A stretch of 34,852 nt of DNA from Byssochlamys sp. IMV 00236 (lineage: Eukaryota; Ascomycota; Eurotiomycetes; Eurotiales; Thermoascaceae), in assembly GCA_001931875.2 (NCBI GenBank), contig MSJH02000088.1, forward strand, positions 1 to 34,852, written 5' to 3'. The position numbers were made by a program, and so were the translations under genes. Below are positions 22,570 to 34,411 of the stretch, in pieces; within the stretch, counting starts at the first letter, position 1; every line of letters begins with the position of its first letter. The notes beneath the pieces are model-generated. The model did no database searches. It was given only the letters and a program-made list of their open reading frames with translations, and was not told the DNA's origin.

Positions 22570-24558
22570 TTAGTCTGAATCAAAGGTACAAGTAGTTCCA
22601 TATGTCTTTCCACGAATGACAGCTATTATAAGGCGATGTTAGCAAGTCTTATCATCAAATATGTTTCTTTACCTTCAACTCTTAATTCTACTTCACCAAA
22701 ATACATTTTAATTGTTAAATCGACCTTTTCACCTTCCATTACACCAGTTAAAGCAGGCATGGGAATAGTAAAGTTGGCAACTTTATGTACACCTGGACTT
22801 GTTGTGTACCTAGGCTGTTCTTCAGTATCAGCTGCATATAGAGTACAGGTAGTATGATGGGGATAATAAGCAAAGAAATCTTTTGAGACACAGTTATCGA
22901 TATCCAATGGTTGTCCTCTTTTAACATAAACTGAGAAACGATTATCACAGCGCACGCTACCGTCAGCACGAACAATCTTATAGCTTGGTGGATCAACACC
23001 TTCTTCAAATGTAGTGGTGGTATCAATACCGTACCAGTAACGAGGGATACGTGTTGTTACTATGCGAGGGTTTAGGCCAAAGTAAACAGCGCCACGAACA
23101 ACCGCAAGCTCACAACGAGGAGGAACAGCCACAAGGCCAACACGGGAACCAAATTCTTGTTGAACACGTTCAAATAAATAGTTTGATGAACCAAAACCAC
23201 CTACTAAAAAGATAGCTTCTAATCTTCCAGCCTTTTGCAATTGCTCCTCACACAAGTTGAGAACTTCCTTGATAACAGGCTCGAATACTTCTTTCTTTAA
23301 CTCCGCCGCTGTTAAACAAAGCACACCATCTTCAAGTCCTATAGCTGGGTTGTTTAGTGATGCCAAATTCATTGAAGCAGGCAATGTGATGAACTGATCT
23401 TCTATGCCATCAAATTGTGGTTTAATCAATTCAACAAAGTTATCCATCATTGATTCAAAAGCAGAGGCTGGAATGGAAGACAAGTACTCTTTAAACTTCT
23501 TTTTCAGTAATTTACGCATTCTGCGATCTAAGAACACTGAACCACAGGATTGACCATGACCTTTAGTACATTCACGTAACTTTCTTCCGCTACGTTCATC
23601 AATTTCAAAAACGATTAAATCGACAGTACCACCTAGGAGCTGATAAGTATTATAATAATCACTTCATTGTTATTGTTTACCTCCTGCATCACAAATCATG
23701 AATCTATCATTATGCTTTAAATTAAATTGTTCACACTTCTTTTCACAATAAAGGGCAGCAGCTTCAGGTTCAGAAATAAGCATCAGTCTATCACGGTGGT
23801 CATCTTCCTTTATCAGTCCAGCCATAATAGCGGCTTCACGCATAGTTGCTTTTGCTTTGTCAGACCACATGGCAGGAACAGTCAAACACTTTCAGGGACA
23901 GAATAAGTATAAGCTAAGCAATGATAAATGTGACTTACATATCTATATTGATGTTGGCTATAGTTCTTTGCAAAGCCCTTTTTCAATTCAGATACAACGT
24001 GTTCATGGAAAGCACGGAGATAGTCGGATATCGCTTCAACGATGGTTAAACCGTTAGGAAGAGGAGGCAGTTCCTTTGCAATATTTTCGTCCAAATAAAG
24101 TTTATATTGCTTTAATAAAACTGAATTACGGGAATTTGGACGCTGCATTTCTAAGCGAGCAGCATTTGCCCACTGTGTCATTTCTTTAGTGTTGCCTTGG
24201 TAAAAATTAAGAGTGGGTGCCTATAAAGGAATTTATATAAATGTCTTCCTTTGTTCATTGCTTTTTATTTACCTTGGGATAAACATTATTGTTTTGTTTT
24301 GGCCTATTTAAGAACAAAAAAAAAGTCATTTAGCTATTCTAGTGATGACAATGAACTTAGTCTTACCAGCGAACAATGTCTACTACTTCATCATTTTGTA
24401 TAAATGCGTAAGAACAACCAGAAAAGGTTGTACCTAGAAATTACCGAGAAACGAGACTTAGTTTACTTGCTACTATACTACACTTCTTTTTTTATACCAA
24501 AGTCAATGCCAATGACAACCGGGTAATCATTTATATGAAAGGGCTTGGACTGTGCCAT
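22570..24558 (-). CDS. Hsp70 superfamily protein, HSPA12A/B-type
   Basis: This is an actin-fold ATPase of the divergent HSPA12 branch of Hsp70; cellular clients of fungal members are largely unknown. Exons (minus): 24558-24498, 24433-24367, 24303-24273, 24220-23939, 23888-23681, 23632-22673, 22622-22570; 1,662 nt, 553 aa. The phosphate-1 loop is near residues 16-26 (IGIDFGTTFSG), phosphate-2 near 212-226 (CDAGGGTVDLIVFEI) and the adenosine motif near 352-363 (FLVGGFGSSNYL). LISEPEAAALYC is also characteristic. The C-terminus is a short beta-rich segment ending TFDSD; there is no EEVD or helical lid, consistent with HSPA12 rather than cytosolic Hsp70. It is shorter than human HSPA12A (about 675 aa). 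Introns are 48-64 nt. It lies divergent from the RhoGEF gene. Confidence 0.92.
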
Positions 24559-25130
24559 TTTATTTCGTAAAGAAAAAAGAGAGAGGAGGAAAAAGTAGGA
24601 CTTTTTCAAAAAATGTATAACTTTTTAGGTTCAACGCCACTCTTTTTGTACACATGAGAATGACTAGATTCAGATAGTTGTTGTAACTGCTGAAAAAAGG
24701 CAAGATTATTGGTGATAGAGAAGCAATAGATCGAACCTTGTCTATCTAAAGAAGTCTATTTGAGGCTTGAAAATAAGGTACGGTGCTCTAGTGACTTTAC
24801 ACCGTTGCCTGGTATTTTATTTCTATATTTTTGCTATGGCAACTATGAGATGATTTTTATACTTTGTGTACCTTTTACCACCAGTCCAATTCATTTTTCA
24901 TGTAAAACAAATAAAAAGAGAGAAAAAAAAAGAATAAATATAATAAAAAAATGTTGTCACTTGGAATAGATGACGATGATGTGTGTATAATCTCCTTAAA
25001 AAATAGAAGATCCTTTGTATATATAAATATACATTATACATTTATTTATATTTTCTCTTTTCTCTTTTTCTAATATTCAGGGCAACTTGTTTAATATAAC
25101 TTACATTCATTATTTATCAAGACGTTCCCC
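24559..25130. promoter_or_regulatory. Divergent intergenic region, Hsp70-like and RhoGEF
   Basis: These 572 bp separate two start codons pointing outward, so they should hold both promoters. The sequence is AT-rich with poly-T and poly-A tracts near both genes. I found no convincing heat-shock element (nGAAnnTTCn). Confidence 0.4.
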
Positions 25131-28100
25131 ATGGTACATACACATATACAGCATACATATATGATAGAGTACGAACAAATAAACATGACTCCAGCAGAAG
25201 CAATTCGAAATCAATACTATCTTTCTCAGCAAGGTCAATCATCATCAAATCAAAACGTTCCTGATAAAATACAGTTGCCGCGACAAGAACCTCAAATGAC
25301 ACTATATGAACCACAGTCCGACCAGGAGCCTAAAATTGTATTGGAACACAATAATAATAGTAATAACAATAATAGCAATGCATCTGAATTTCAAAAAAGT
25401 TCAGATCATATTATCAGAAGGAATAGTAGCAAATTTCTTTTAAAGTTATCAAAGTCAACTGCACCTATGAGGGCGAAGCTCTCTACGTTATCTCCAAGTA
25501 AATGTAAGATTTAGGGGGAAAAGGGAGGAAGGAGAAGAATCGGAGTAAGGGTGATACTTATTCATGCAAATTAGCTCAGTTGGATCAATTATGGGCAAGC
25601 TCATCAAGCACATTAACACGTCCAATAAGAAAATCAGCAGAAAGTGTACATCATTTATCATTATATAGAAGAAATAGAAGTTATTCTAAAAATGAACGAT
25701 CACAGTCATTCTCATTTGAACAGAAAGTGCCCAATACCATATCATGTGCTTATCCTGCGCTTCTCTCCAACGTAGCCGAGGCATTTAAAGAAAGTATCAT
25801 TGTTGGCACAAGGGTAAAGGATAATATCATATATCATGATGTATTTGACGGAAAAGATGCTGTGGTAAATTTTTTTTTTTTTCATGTGAAAAGATTATGT
25901 AACTTACAGCATTATAGGACAAGCTTTGCTCTATTCTCAGAACACCAGATCGAGACTTGGCAAAACTAATCGGACGAGCATTGAATCACCAAAAGTACTT
26001 TCATGACGTAAATTATGAGCATAAACTAAGAGATTCAGATAAAGAACTATATCAATTCAAAGAATTAAACGGGATACCAACGCCAACAAAAAGAAAAATA
26101 ACTAATAGAAAGGCAACAAAAGATGAACGAAGGAATGCGAGATTACCTAACGGAGTGTTCACTTTGTGGACACGCTGTTATTCACCAACTTGCTCTATTG
26201 ACAGTGTATGCTACAGTACATCGTGTCCTACAAACAATAGAAAGGTAAAACCTTGCATCTGATGTTACAAGTGTTACAAGAAGAGTTCTTATGCAAGACA
26301 TTCAGGGCTCTAGTCCAATTAGGGATAGCAAAATCAAGGTAGAAAGATCGATCAGCCAGAACTCACTGAATGTTGAGAAAAGGGTACATCTGCATTATTT
26401 CTTTAAACTTCCTCTAACATTACTTCTTTGCAGGAAGATAGACTATGGCAGTATACAGTTCCAAAAAGCGTCTTGAATAGTTTATCACTAAAGGAAAGGA
26501 ATCGACAAGAAAATATATTTGAACTGATTTATACAGAACAAGATTTTGTGAATGACCTTGCTTATGTAGAAGAGGTAAAACAAAAAAGAAGACAAGAGTA
26601 TTTGCTCATAGCTTTGAAAAGAGTTGGATCTTTGCCTTGAAAGATAGTGATTGCATACAAAAAGATAGACGTGATCAATTTATTAAAGATCTGTTTTGGA
26701 ATATATCTCAAGTTAGAAAAACAAATCAGCTGCTCGTACAGGAGCTCTCATTATATCAGTCTACGCATCAAGTGGTTGATCAGATAGGACATATACTATT
26801 AAAGCATGTCAATTCTTTTGAACCTTTTGTTACGTATGGTGCGCACCAGTTCATTAGCAGGCATATTTTCGAAACTGAAAAATCATCAAATCCCGCATTT
26901 GCAAAATTTGTCGAGGTAGAATAAAGTATAGTAAACAAAAAAAAAAGTAGCTTACATTTGTAGAATGTTGAAAAACTTCCTGAATCACGTAAACTGGAGC
27001 TAAACGGTTACCTGGCAAAACCAACGACGCGCTTAGGTCGATATAATCTTTTATTAAAAGAGATATTGAAAAGAACACCAGAAGATAATCCAGATACAGC
27101 AGCGCTTCCAAAGGTAATGGAAATAATCAGCAATTTTCTGTCCAGAGTCAATGAAGAAGTAGGAAAGACGGAAAACAGATTTTGCTTACAACTCTTACAT
27201 GAAAAGTTATCAGACGCTACAAAGAACTATCCGTATAAGGTAAGCTGATGAGTAGTTAAATGGTCTTCTTGTCTTTAATTGCTTCTTTAAGGATGAACTA
27301 AACCTACTAGCTGAGGAACGCCGTATTATATTGAAAGGAAGCTTAAAAAGAAAAGTATTAAATCACGCATCTGAAGCAGCAGATATTCATATTTACATAC
27401 TGGATCACTGTTTGCTTATCATGAAATCAAAATATTTTGATCACGCCGAAAAATACAAATTATATAAAAAGGTAAGTTAACCTACTTGGTCGTGTTTTGA
27501 TCATTAACTCTTCTTTGCTTTTATTTTAGCCTATTCCTCTTGCTTTATTGACTATCTCGTTGCCTGAGCCTAACAAAAGGTCAAGTTCGATTATACCTTA
27601 TACAATAGGAGCATCGACAGACGCCATTTTCCTTCTACCATCTTATTCTACTTCGTCCACCGGAAGTAATAGCCATAAAACAAGGTTTCCCCTAAACTTT
27701 ACTCACTTGGGTCGACATGGTTCAGGCACTCTGACATTGTATGCTTCTACATTAGCAAGCCAGAGAAAGTGGTTAGACACAATCGAAAATCACAAGAGAA
27801 TGATAATGGAGCAAACAAAAGCGTTCAATATTGAAAACATTAGTCACCAATTCTTCAACACATTCTTCAAAGTAAATTGTGCGGCTGCCTATAATCGTTT
27901 TCTGTTTATTGGCTGTGATCACGGAATATACGTCAAATACTTGGATAACAACGAAGATGACGAGCACGAAGGAATCAAGCGTGTTCTACATCTCAACAAA
28001 GTTTCACAGATTGATATACTGAACGATTTAAAAATCATGTTGATATTGGCTGACAAAACACTGTACTTTTGCTGCTTGGACACATTAATAGATGGAGAGA

Positions 28101-29097
28101 AACTATTGACTACGATGCGTGTCGAGCAGCAGAAGGAGGCCAGCACTACCTCAAATGACGCGGAATGTTCAGGCAATAGTCAGCATTTGCGAAAGATTAG
28201 CAGCAGTGTCTCATTTTTTAAAGTGGGAAAAGTGTTTGACAAGACGACGTCTGCAGATAAACCAGTAGAAAGAACTCTCATTTGCTATGTAAAATACAAT
28301 GCGATGACATCAACTATTCGCGTACTTGAGCCTCGATCAAATACGCAGGATATCAAAAAGAAGAAAATTAGCAAGGGTACAGGTGTCTTTATGAGGACAA
28401 GTGCAGCTGATTCGCTTTGCTTATTTAAAGATTTGTACATACCAGGAGAAGCTACTTCCATTCAATTCTTTAAAAGCGTTGTCTGCGTTGGAAGCGCCAA
28501 AGGTTTCCAAATGGTCGATATAGCATCAGCAGGAGTTCAAAGTAAAAACTATTGATAGAAATCATTCTCACATTATCTCATCATGCCTCTTTACATAGGC
28601 GTATTAGATCCAAATGATCAAAGTCATCAGTTTATCAAGCAAAGGGAAACACTTCGGCCAATCGCAATGTTTAAGCATCCTAATGGAAGTATTTTGCTTT
28701 GTTATAACGGTATAGTAAACTTTACTTTTTCGCAAATATCAAAACTAAAAGAGATTCTCAGAGATCGCCTTTTGCATTGATAGAAAAGGTCGAAGAATAA
28801 AATCAGACTGGATGATCGAGTGGGAAGGGCATCCTCACAGCTTTTCTTTTCACCATCCTTTCATTCTAGCGTTTGATAGCAGCTTTATAGAGATTAGACA
28901 TGTAGATACTGTAAGTGTCATCGTATGCTTATAAACAAAAAACTTATAATCTATATCAGGGAAAGCTAGTGCAAGTTATACCAGGAGTCAGTATACGATG
29001 TTTACAGCCTAACAATACTACTGAAACAACCATTTACTGCGTAAGAGAAGATGAGCATAGAACAGGAACTGAGATCATTTTTGGTTTAAGGAAATAA
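25131..29097 (+). CDS. Rho1 guanine nucleotide exchange factor, Rom2/Rgf type (DEP-DH-PH-CNH)
   Basis: It activates Rho1-type GTPases in cell-wall integrity and polarity signalling at the plasma membrane. Exons: 25131-25503, 25575-25864, 25918-26244, 26306-26383, 26434-26574, 26622-26915, 26964-27239, 27292-27471, 27530-28541, 28599-28709, 28762-28910, 28960-29097; 3,369 nt, 1,122 aa. The N-terminus is low-complexity (Asn/Ser-rich). DEP lies at about 184-270 (YPALLSNVAEAFKESI), then the fungal Rom2-like Cys motif CYSPTC...CYSTSCP near 305-325. DH runs about 378-560 (IFELIYTEQDFVNDL, KPTTRLGRYNLLLKEIL, TPEDNPD). PH runs about 600-745 (RKWLDTI) and CNH from about 765 to the end. The start is the first ATG in the open exon; an in-frame ATG at NMTPAEAI is an alternative. 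Introns are 47-71 nt. Confidence 0.93.
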
Positions 29098-29149
29098 TAA
29101 TAAAAAGACAGAAACTACAATATGCTCTTTTCATTTATTTACTAGTAAT
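29098..29149. terminator. Convergent 3' ends with opposing poly(A) signals
   Basis: Only 52 bp separate the RhoGEF and HOOK stop codons. AATAAA on + at 29099-29104 and AATAAA on - (TTTATT, 29134-29139) lie inside it. The transcripts must therefore overlap at their 3' ends or end almost at the stop codons. Confidence 0.55.
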
Positions 29150-32098
29150 TTAACGTCTCTTGAGTTGGTTATCAAGGGTGTATCGTTGTTGTCCAAGCCA
29201 TGAATTGGGGAAAGCTTTGGCCATAATGATATCTTTGGTTGCTCTTCTCGACATATCGTACCATGCAGAGATAATAAGATGTTGCTCACGACGAGACTGA
29301 AGGCGAAGTTCGTGAATTTGTTTCTTGAGCTTCTCTGTTTCTTCTTCACGAAGGGCAACTTCAGCTTTTAATGATGAAACAGCTTCATCAAAATTGCCAG
29401 AATTTCCATCATACTTTTGCTCTTTCAATAACTTATCTTGTTGCTTGATAAACTATTATTGACAAAGGTAAGTTCTTTACATTATCCTAACTAATTCTTT
29501 TTTCCCACCTCTTTGGCTTTCTTAAGTTTGAGTTGAGCTTCTCTTAATTGCTCCTGCAATTGTATTGCTTGCTGCTGCAAATGAGCATTCTGCTGTTTGA
29601 GAGGTTCATCGTTTTGAGCAGCATAAGCAGCTAATGATGCCTTCATTTCACTATTAAGCCTTTGCTGCTCTCGTAACTCATCATTCTGCTCGAGACTTCG
29701 TCCTTGCAAAGCATCCTTTTCGAGCAAGAGCTTATTGATATCCTCAAGTTGCTTTTTGGTTTGCTCCTCCAAGTGCTTAGACTTTTGCTCCATTTCATAA
29801 TACTTGGTGCGGATGTCTTCGGCGCCCTCAGCATCATTAAATCTACCTTCTTCGATTTTTTTCTCGAGCTTAGCTACAGTTTCGCGCAAAGACTTGATTT
29901 CTTTCTCAAGTTCAATGGTGTGCAAACGAAGAGAAAGTGTATGTGCTGACTGGTCAACAAGTGCATCAGGTATACCTTCGCGAATGCGTGCCATGTCACT
30001 TTGCAAGATATCACGTTCCTGAGACACTTCGATATAACTCTTTTCAAACTGTGTCTTTAAACGGTTTGCATCATCAAGCAAATGTTGAAGCACAACTGCT
30101 TTCTGGCTACGGCCAGCTGCTTGTTCCTCTTGGAGCTTCTTGACCTGACGCTCGAGTCGTCGATTGGCCAGTTTACTATTTGAATGTGAGCATTTAAATA
30201 TGCTTATTGTTAAAGGTAATCTTACAGTTCGGTGACATTGGTTTCCTTCAATGTGTCTTCCAAGGAATCATTTAGATTGAAATCATCTATGTCCATATCG
30301 TCAGCATCGACTTCCTTAGAGCGTTGAGTAGCAGGCTTATCTGTGATAACAGCACCCACTATTACAAAGAAACAAAAAGTTAGAAGCAAGTAAATGGTGA
30401 ATAGAAAGATGCATACTTCCAAGCTGTGCTTCCTGAAGATGATCCTCAAGCAGTTGTATACGATCTGAATCTCGTAATCTTTCATCTTCCATCAGCTCAA
30501 GCTTCTTTGTCGCCTGAACAAGCTCATAGTCCAGTCGGTTCTTCTCTCGTATCAGCTCATTATTTTGAGTCTGCAACTCTGCTACTTGATCTTTGTATGA
30601 TTCCATCAAGGACTTGAATGCTATAAGGCTACCATACTCCTCCTCTAGTTTCTGTGAGTGTTCCAGTAAGGCATGATTTCGCTCTTCAAGTAGCTATTCA
30701 TAATTTTATTATATCGTCTTGTCATTTATATTGTCTGTTTACCTTAACCTGCCTTCTTAGATCAGCAGTTTCTTCTAATTTCTTCTTATACTTTTCAATC
30801 ACATTCTCTGCCTTTTGAAGCTTTTCTGCTGTGTGTCTGTATTCGTCTAACTGATCCTTTAGCTTTATTGCTTGTTCTTCATACTTTGTAGCGTCTTCAC
30901 TCTAAAGAGAATATTATTATTGAGCGCTTTCCCACGCTTTCGTTTTTTACCCTTCGCAGTAACTCCTTAATTTGACCGCTTTGTTCCTCTAATCGTCTTT
31001 CCTGCTCCTGTCTTATATCCTCACTTCGTTGTCTATATCAAGAAAAGATGAACGAGGTTATAAATTGAGAATGAATAATGCATATCGATCTTTACAAATC
31101 CTGTTTCAAATGCTCAATTTCTGTTCTCATGATATAGTCAGCTCTTCCTGTTTCGTTTGCCTGTGCAACAGCTGCATCCATATCTCTCAGTCTATTCTGT
31201 AGTTCTGTTCTGTCTGCCTCGAGTTTATCCTGAAGAAAAAGGGAGTAAGCTAATTGTCATTCTCTGTTTCTAGCAATATCAATTACATATTTAATCAAGA
31301 GCTCTGAATGTTTATCGATCAATTGTCTATTCTGTACTTCTAGCTCTTCTTTCTCTTTTGACATTCTCAATAATTCACTTTGATATGATCCGTCATCTGC
31401 ATACGAGCTGCGTGGGGTATAATTGGCAGAGGATTGTTGTAATTCGTCTTGTCGATTATCTTGTGTATATTGCATAAACTATGTCAAATATGATCAATAT
31501 ACGCGCCCTTTTTTGATTAAGCAAGCCTACATTATCAATTAAGAGCATAAGTTGTTGCTGACTCTGAGGAGACAATTGTTGAATCTTTTGGATATATTTC
31601 TCATTATCCGCACACACAACAGCTGTATATATAACAAAATTACATAGCTTCAATATTTCATGAAAATTTGCTTCTTTTGCTATAGCGTTCAGATTCACCA
31701 GAGGAAAATTGCTAAAATTGTACCCAAGAACATCTTCATAATATCGAGAAATGAGCTTATATAATTTTTTGAGGTTATTTATCTTGAAAACCCAATTCTC
31801 TCCAACATCAGCAGAACGAATAAGTTTGAACCATTTGTAGTCACTAAAATGCTTTGTTAAACGAGGCTTTATGTTTGGTTGTCAAACTTACATGGTTGAA
31901 AGAATTTCAAATAGAATAATACCATCTGAAAGTTCAGAGATGTGAGATATACTGTGTGAGATGTTGTCAAGGGAATTTATCTATATACCATTAAAAAACG
32001 TTCTCTCTTTTATATCCTTTATTTACCCATTCAACACAGGCTTGTGCTTGTAAGGCTTCTGTTTGATTAATATCAGATTGGTCAGATAACCTCATCAT
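29150..32098 (-). CDS. HOOK family dynein-cargo adaptor
   Basis: HOOK proteins link early endosomes to dynein/dynactin and kinesin on microtubules. Exons (minus): 32098-32027, 31980-31892, 31843-31531, 31478-31287, 31229-31096, 31032-30951, 30901-30743, 30693-30417, 30358-30226, 30175-29509, 29452-29150; 2,421 nt, 806 aa. The N-terminal HOOK domain (calponin-homology-like, about 1-155) shows ACVEWINSL, LSDGIILFEIL, ENWVFKINNLKKLYKLI and YYEDVLGYNF. Long coiled coils fill about 195-760. The C-terminus contains AWYDMSRR and SWLGQQR, as in other HOOK tails. Two adjacent ATGs (MMRL) make the start ambiguous by one residue. The last intron uses a poor donor (GTGGGA, 29508), but phase and the conserved tail support it. 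Confidence 0.93.
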
Positions 32099-34092
32099 CT
32101 GTTTGTTGTTTCCCTTTTCTTTTTTTTTTTTCTCTCTCCCTATGCTTAAAAAGAAAAAAAAGAGAGCGGCCTAGAAACTGAAGAGGGGACTTTTTATGAC
32201 TAAAATTATGTTTCTTCTGTCGGGGCTAAAAATTGGTTTATCATCTACTGGATACAACACAACTAAAGGAGACACTGAAAGAACGTGTGAGTACTTTATA
32301 TACATATAAAAAAGGGTAAACAATAAGGACATTTATTATATATTAAACAGATTCCATGATAAGAACAAAGTGTGTATATTTTCTTTTATATTTCATCAAT
32401 TGTCAAAGACAACGCTACACGTTACATAAACTAATATTCCCTACATGTTTATTGCATATAAATAAATAAATATATATTTATATGGTTATTACATTGCATA
32501 TAGAAACCGTTGCCATGAATCCGCTTGAGGATATACTTTCTGTCAATTGATCATAATTTGATGAGTATATCTCAAGTTACATATATATCTTTTTTAGAGA
32601 GCACTCTCCAATAAGCATCGTTTATTATAAATAGTTGTAGTAAGCAATTATTATGCAAGGAATCAGCTTTATGCTAATATGGAAACCCGAATTTGACGTA
32701 CAATACTACTTCAAATTCGTAATGAAAGGCTGTAGAGTATAAAGCACAGAGATATGCACAAGTTCAAAAAAAGAACATTTGTCTTGCTTCTTTTTACATC
32801 CATCACCTTTTATTAGTAAGATGACACTGCTTAAAAAATCCTTGTCTTTAATGACTCCTTGGTTATTATAGACACCCATAAGATACAACAAACAGGTGAC
32901 TTCCTTACGCCAAATTAAGGAGGACTTTATGATGACATCCTTTCTTCTTTAATATCATAATGCTTGACAATTACTGATTATTGTAAATGCTTTTCAAAAT
33001 AATTACCTTACGGTAGGTATTCCTCTTTCGCAATGTCTTTAAATCAAATTTAACAGGCCCATTTCGGCCCGTCCTCTTCAATAGCGTAGTCTCGATTCTA
33101 GTCACTCAATCGAAAAAACCAAATACAATACTTTCGTTCAAGTAGTAATGACTACAACTAGAATGTTATTGATGCAGAATTACATCCTACCTCTTCACTG
33201 TGGCTATTCTTCAGCCTACTACATCCATAAATCCCAGGTTTTTTGAGCATCTAGAACAAAAGACGCACGCTTGTTTAATACTTCCAGGCGTAAGAGTCAA
33301 TACAGCGATCAGAAGCGTACAAGTCTCCTTAAAGACCAATTTCCAATGCGTATGTATGTGTTCCTTTAAACGATGATTCCTGCCGCTATTTTAAAATTTA
33401 CATAGTTAAAGAGTACAATAATAATGGCATTGTCAACATTAGTCTGGATTTTTCCAGATGCGCAATAGAGTGTATCTCCTTACCCTTCGGTCGGCCATGC
33501 CCCCCGATTGCACAGGATGGAATAATTCCTCATTACTTCACCTATCACCTTTAATGACTCTCCTTGAAGGCTTCTCCTGCAGCCCTACGAGTAGTAATCC
33601 CTTTTGTTCGGCCAGCACCTTGTCTGATTTATCAATATCCCAGCAAATCTATGGAGCATTCTCTGTCTTTATGTCCTATTTTTGGAGCTCAAAACTTTTT
33701 TATTGAATACATTCGCTCGGCGCTACTCGCATATGGTGGGCCCTGATTTAACATTCGTGTTTATGCCTTCAAATAACCGAGGGTATTTATAAACTGATTT
33801 CTGTTTCAATTCAAGGAAGTTGCATTGATCAAAGGCAAGCTCATGAAGCTCTTCCTTTTTTTTGCATACTTGTTCTTTTTTTACTCATTGGTACTATATG
33901 ATTTCTTTTCCTTTCAAAACCATCACAAAATTTTAAACTCTTAAAATCATCACTTTAAAAATCTACTATTATTGTTATATGATAAAAAGGACAATGTGCC
34001 CATCATGCATATGGAAGTAATGGATGCATGAATGAAGGCGAGTTAGCTGTACATTTTTATTGTTGGATAATATATCGTGGTCTATTCATTCT
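32099..34092. other. Intergenic, about 2 kb, no firmly supported gene
   Basis: The first part contains the HOOK upstream region with polypyrimidine and polypurine tracts (32115-32165) and a doubtful short spliced frame on + (32196-32469, separate entry). Positions 33000-33760 are less AT-rich than their surroundings, with open but unrecognisable frames on both strands; this could be old repeat or gene debris. I found no tRNA. Confidence 0.5.
32196..32469 (+). CDS. Doubtful short spliced reading frame
   Basis: ATG 32196 opens 30 codons up to a good donor (GTGAGT, 32287). An acceptor at 32350 (AAACAG) rejoins in frame and stays open to TAA at 32467-32469, giving about 70 aa. It is divergent from HOOK, 98 bp away. 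No similarity is recognised and the second exon is AT-rich, so chance is quite possible. Confidence 0.2.
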
Positions 34093-34411
34093 TCACACTC
34101 TTCGGCACTCCATATGGATCTTTTTTGGATCCATAGGTAGAGCACAGAAAAATCCGAGATTTTGCATTTCTGAAAACATTTGGGTATCTATAACGCGATT
34201 AGATCGAAACAAACTTATCAAATCGATAAGCGTACTTACATTCTAGATTCAATTTAATGCACTCGCTTTGACCATTCACGTTTTGTCGACAAAGTTCTTG
34301 CTCTTTTTGATCGATTGTGTATTCACTACCTGGAGAAGCGTTTACAAAGCTGTCAAGACGAGCAAGTTCTTTAACAGAGTGATCATTTTCGGCTTCATTG
34401 TTATTAGACAT
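34093..34411 (-). CDS. Uncharacterised 88-aa protein with CX9C motif
   Basis: Two coding exons, 34411-34240 and 34187-34093, are joined by a 52-nt intron with a strong GTAAGT donor and a TAG acceptor; 267 nt, 88 aa. A further GTAAGT...TTTTAG pair just upstream (about 34414-34472) suggests an intron in the 5' leader, which strengthens the case for a real gene. The N-terminus is acidic and polar. C41 and C51 form a CX9C pair (CRQNVNGQSEC), and two more Cys near the C-terminus are 12 residues apart. Twin CX9C proteins are typical of the mitochondrial intermembrane space, but the second pair does not fit well, so that link is only a suggestion. I do not recognise the family. Confidence 0.55.

Noticed and set aside
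26147..26290. Alternative frame in the RhoGEF reading HQLALLTVYATVHRVL... into TRRVLMQDIQG
   Set aside because: It looks protein-like but needs a 16-nt intron. The other frame gives the family Cys motif CYSPTC...CYSTSC and a normal 61-nt intron.
33851..33952. Short ATG frame with a hydrophobic start (MKLFLFFAYLFFF)
   Set aside because: Only 33 codons, made of poly-T codons; it is expected by chance in AT-rich DNA.
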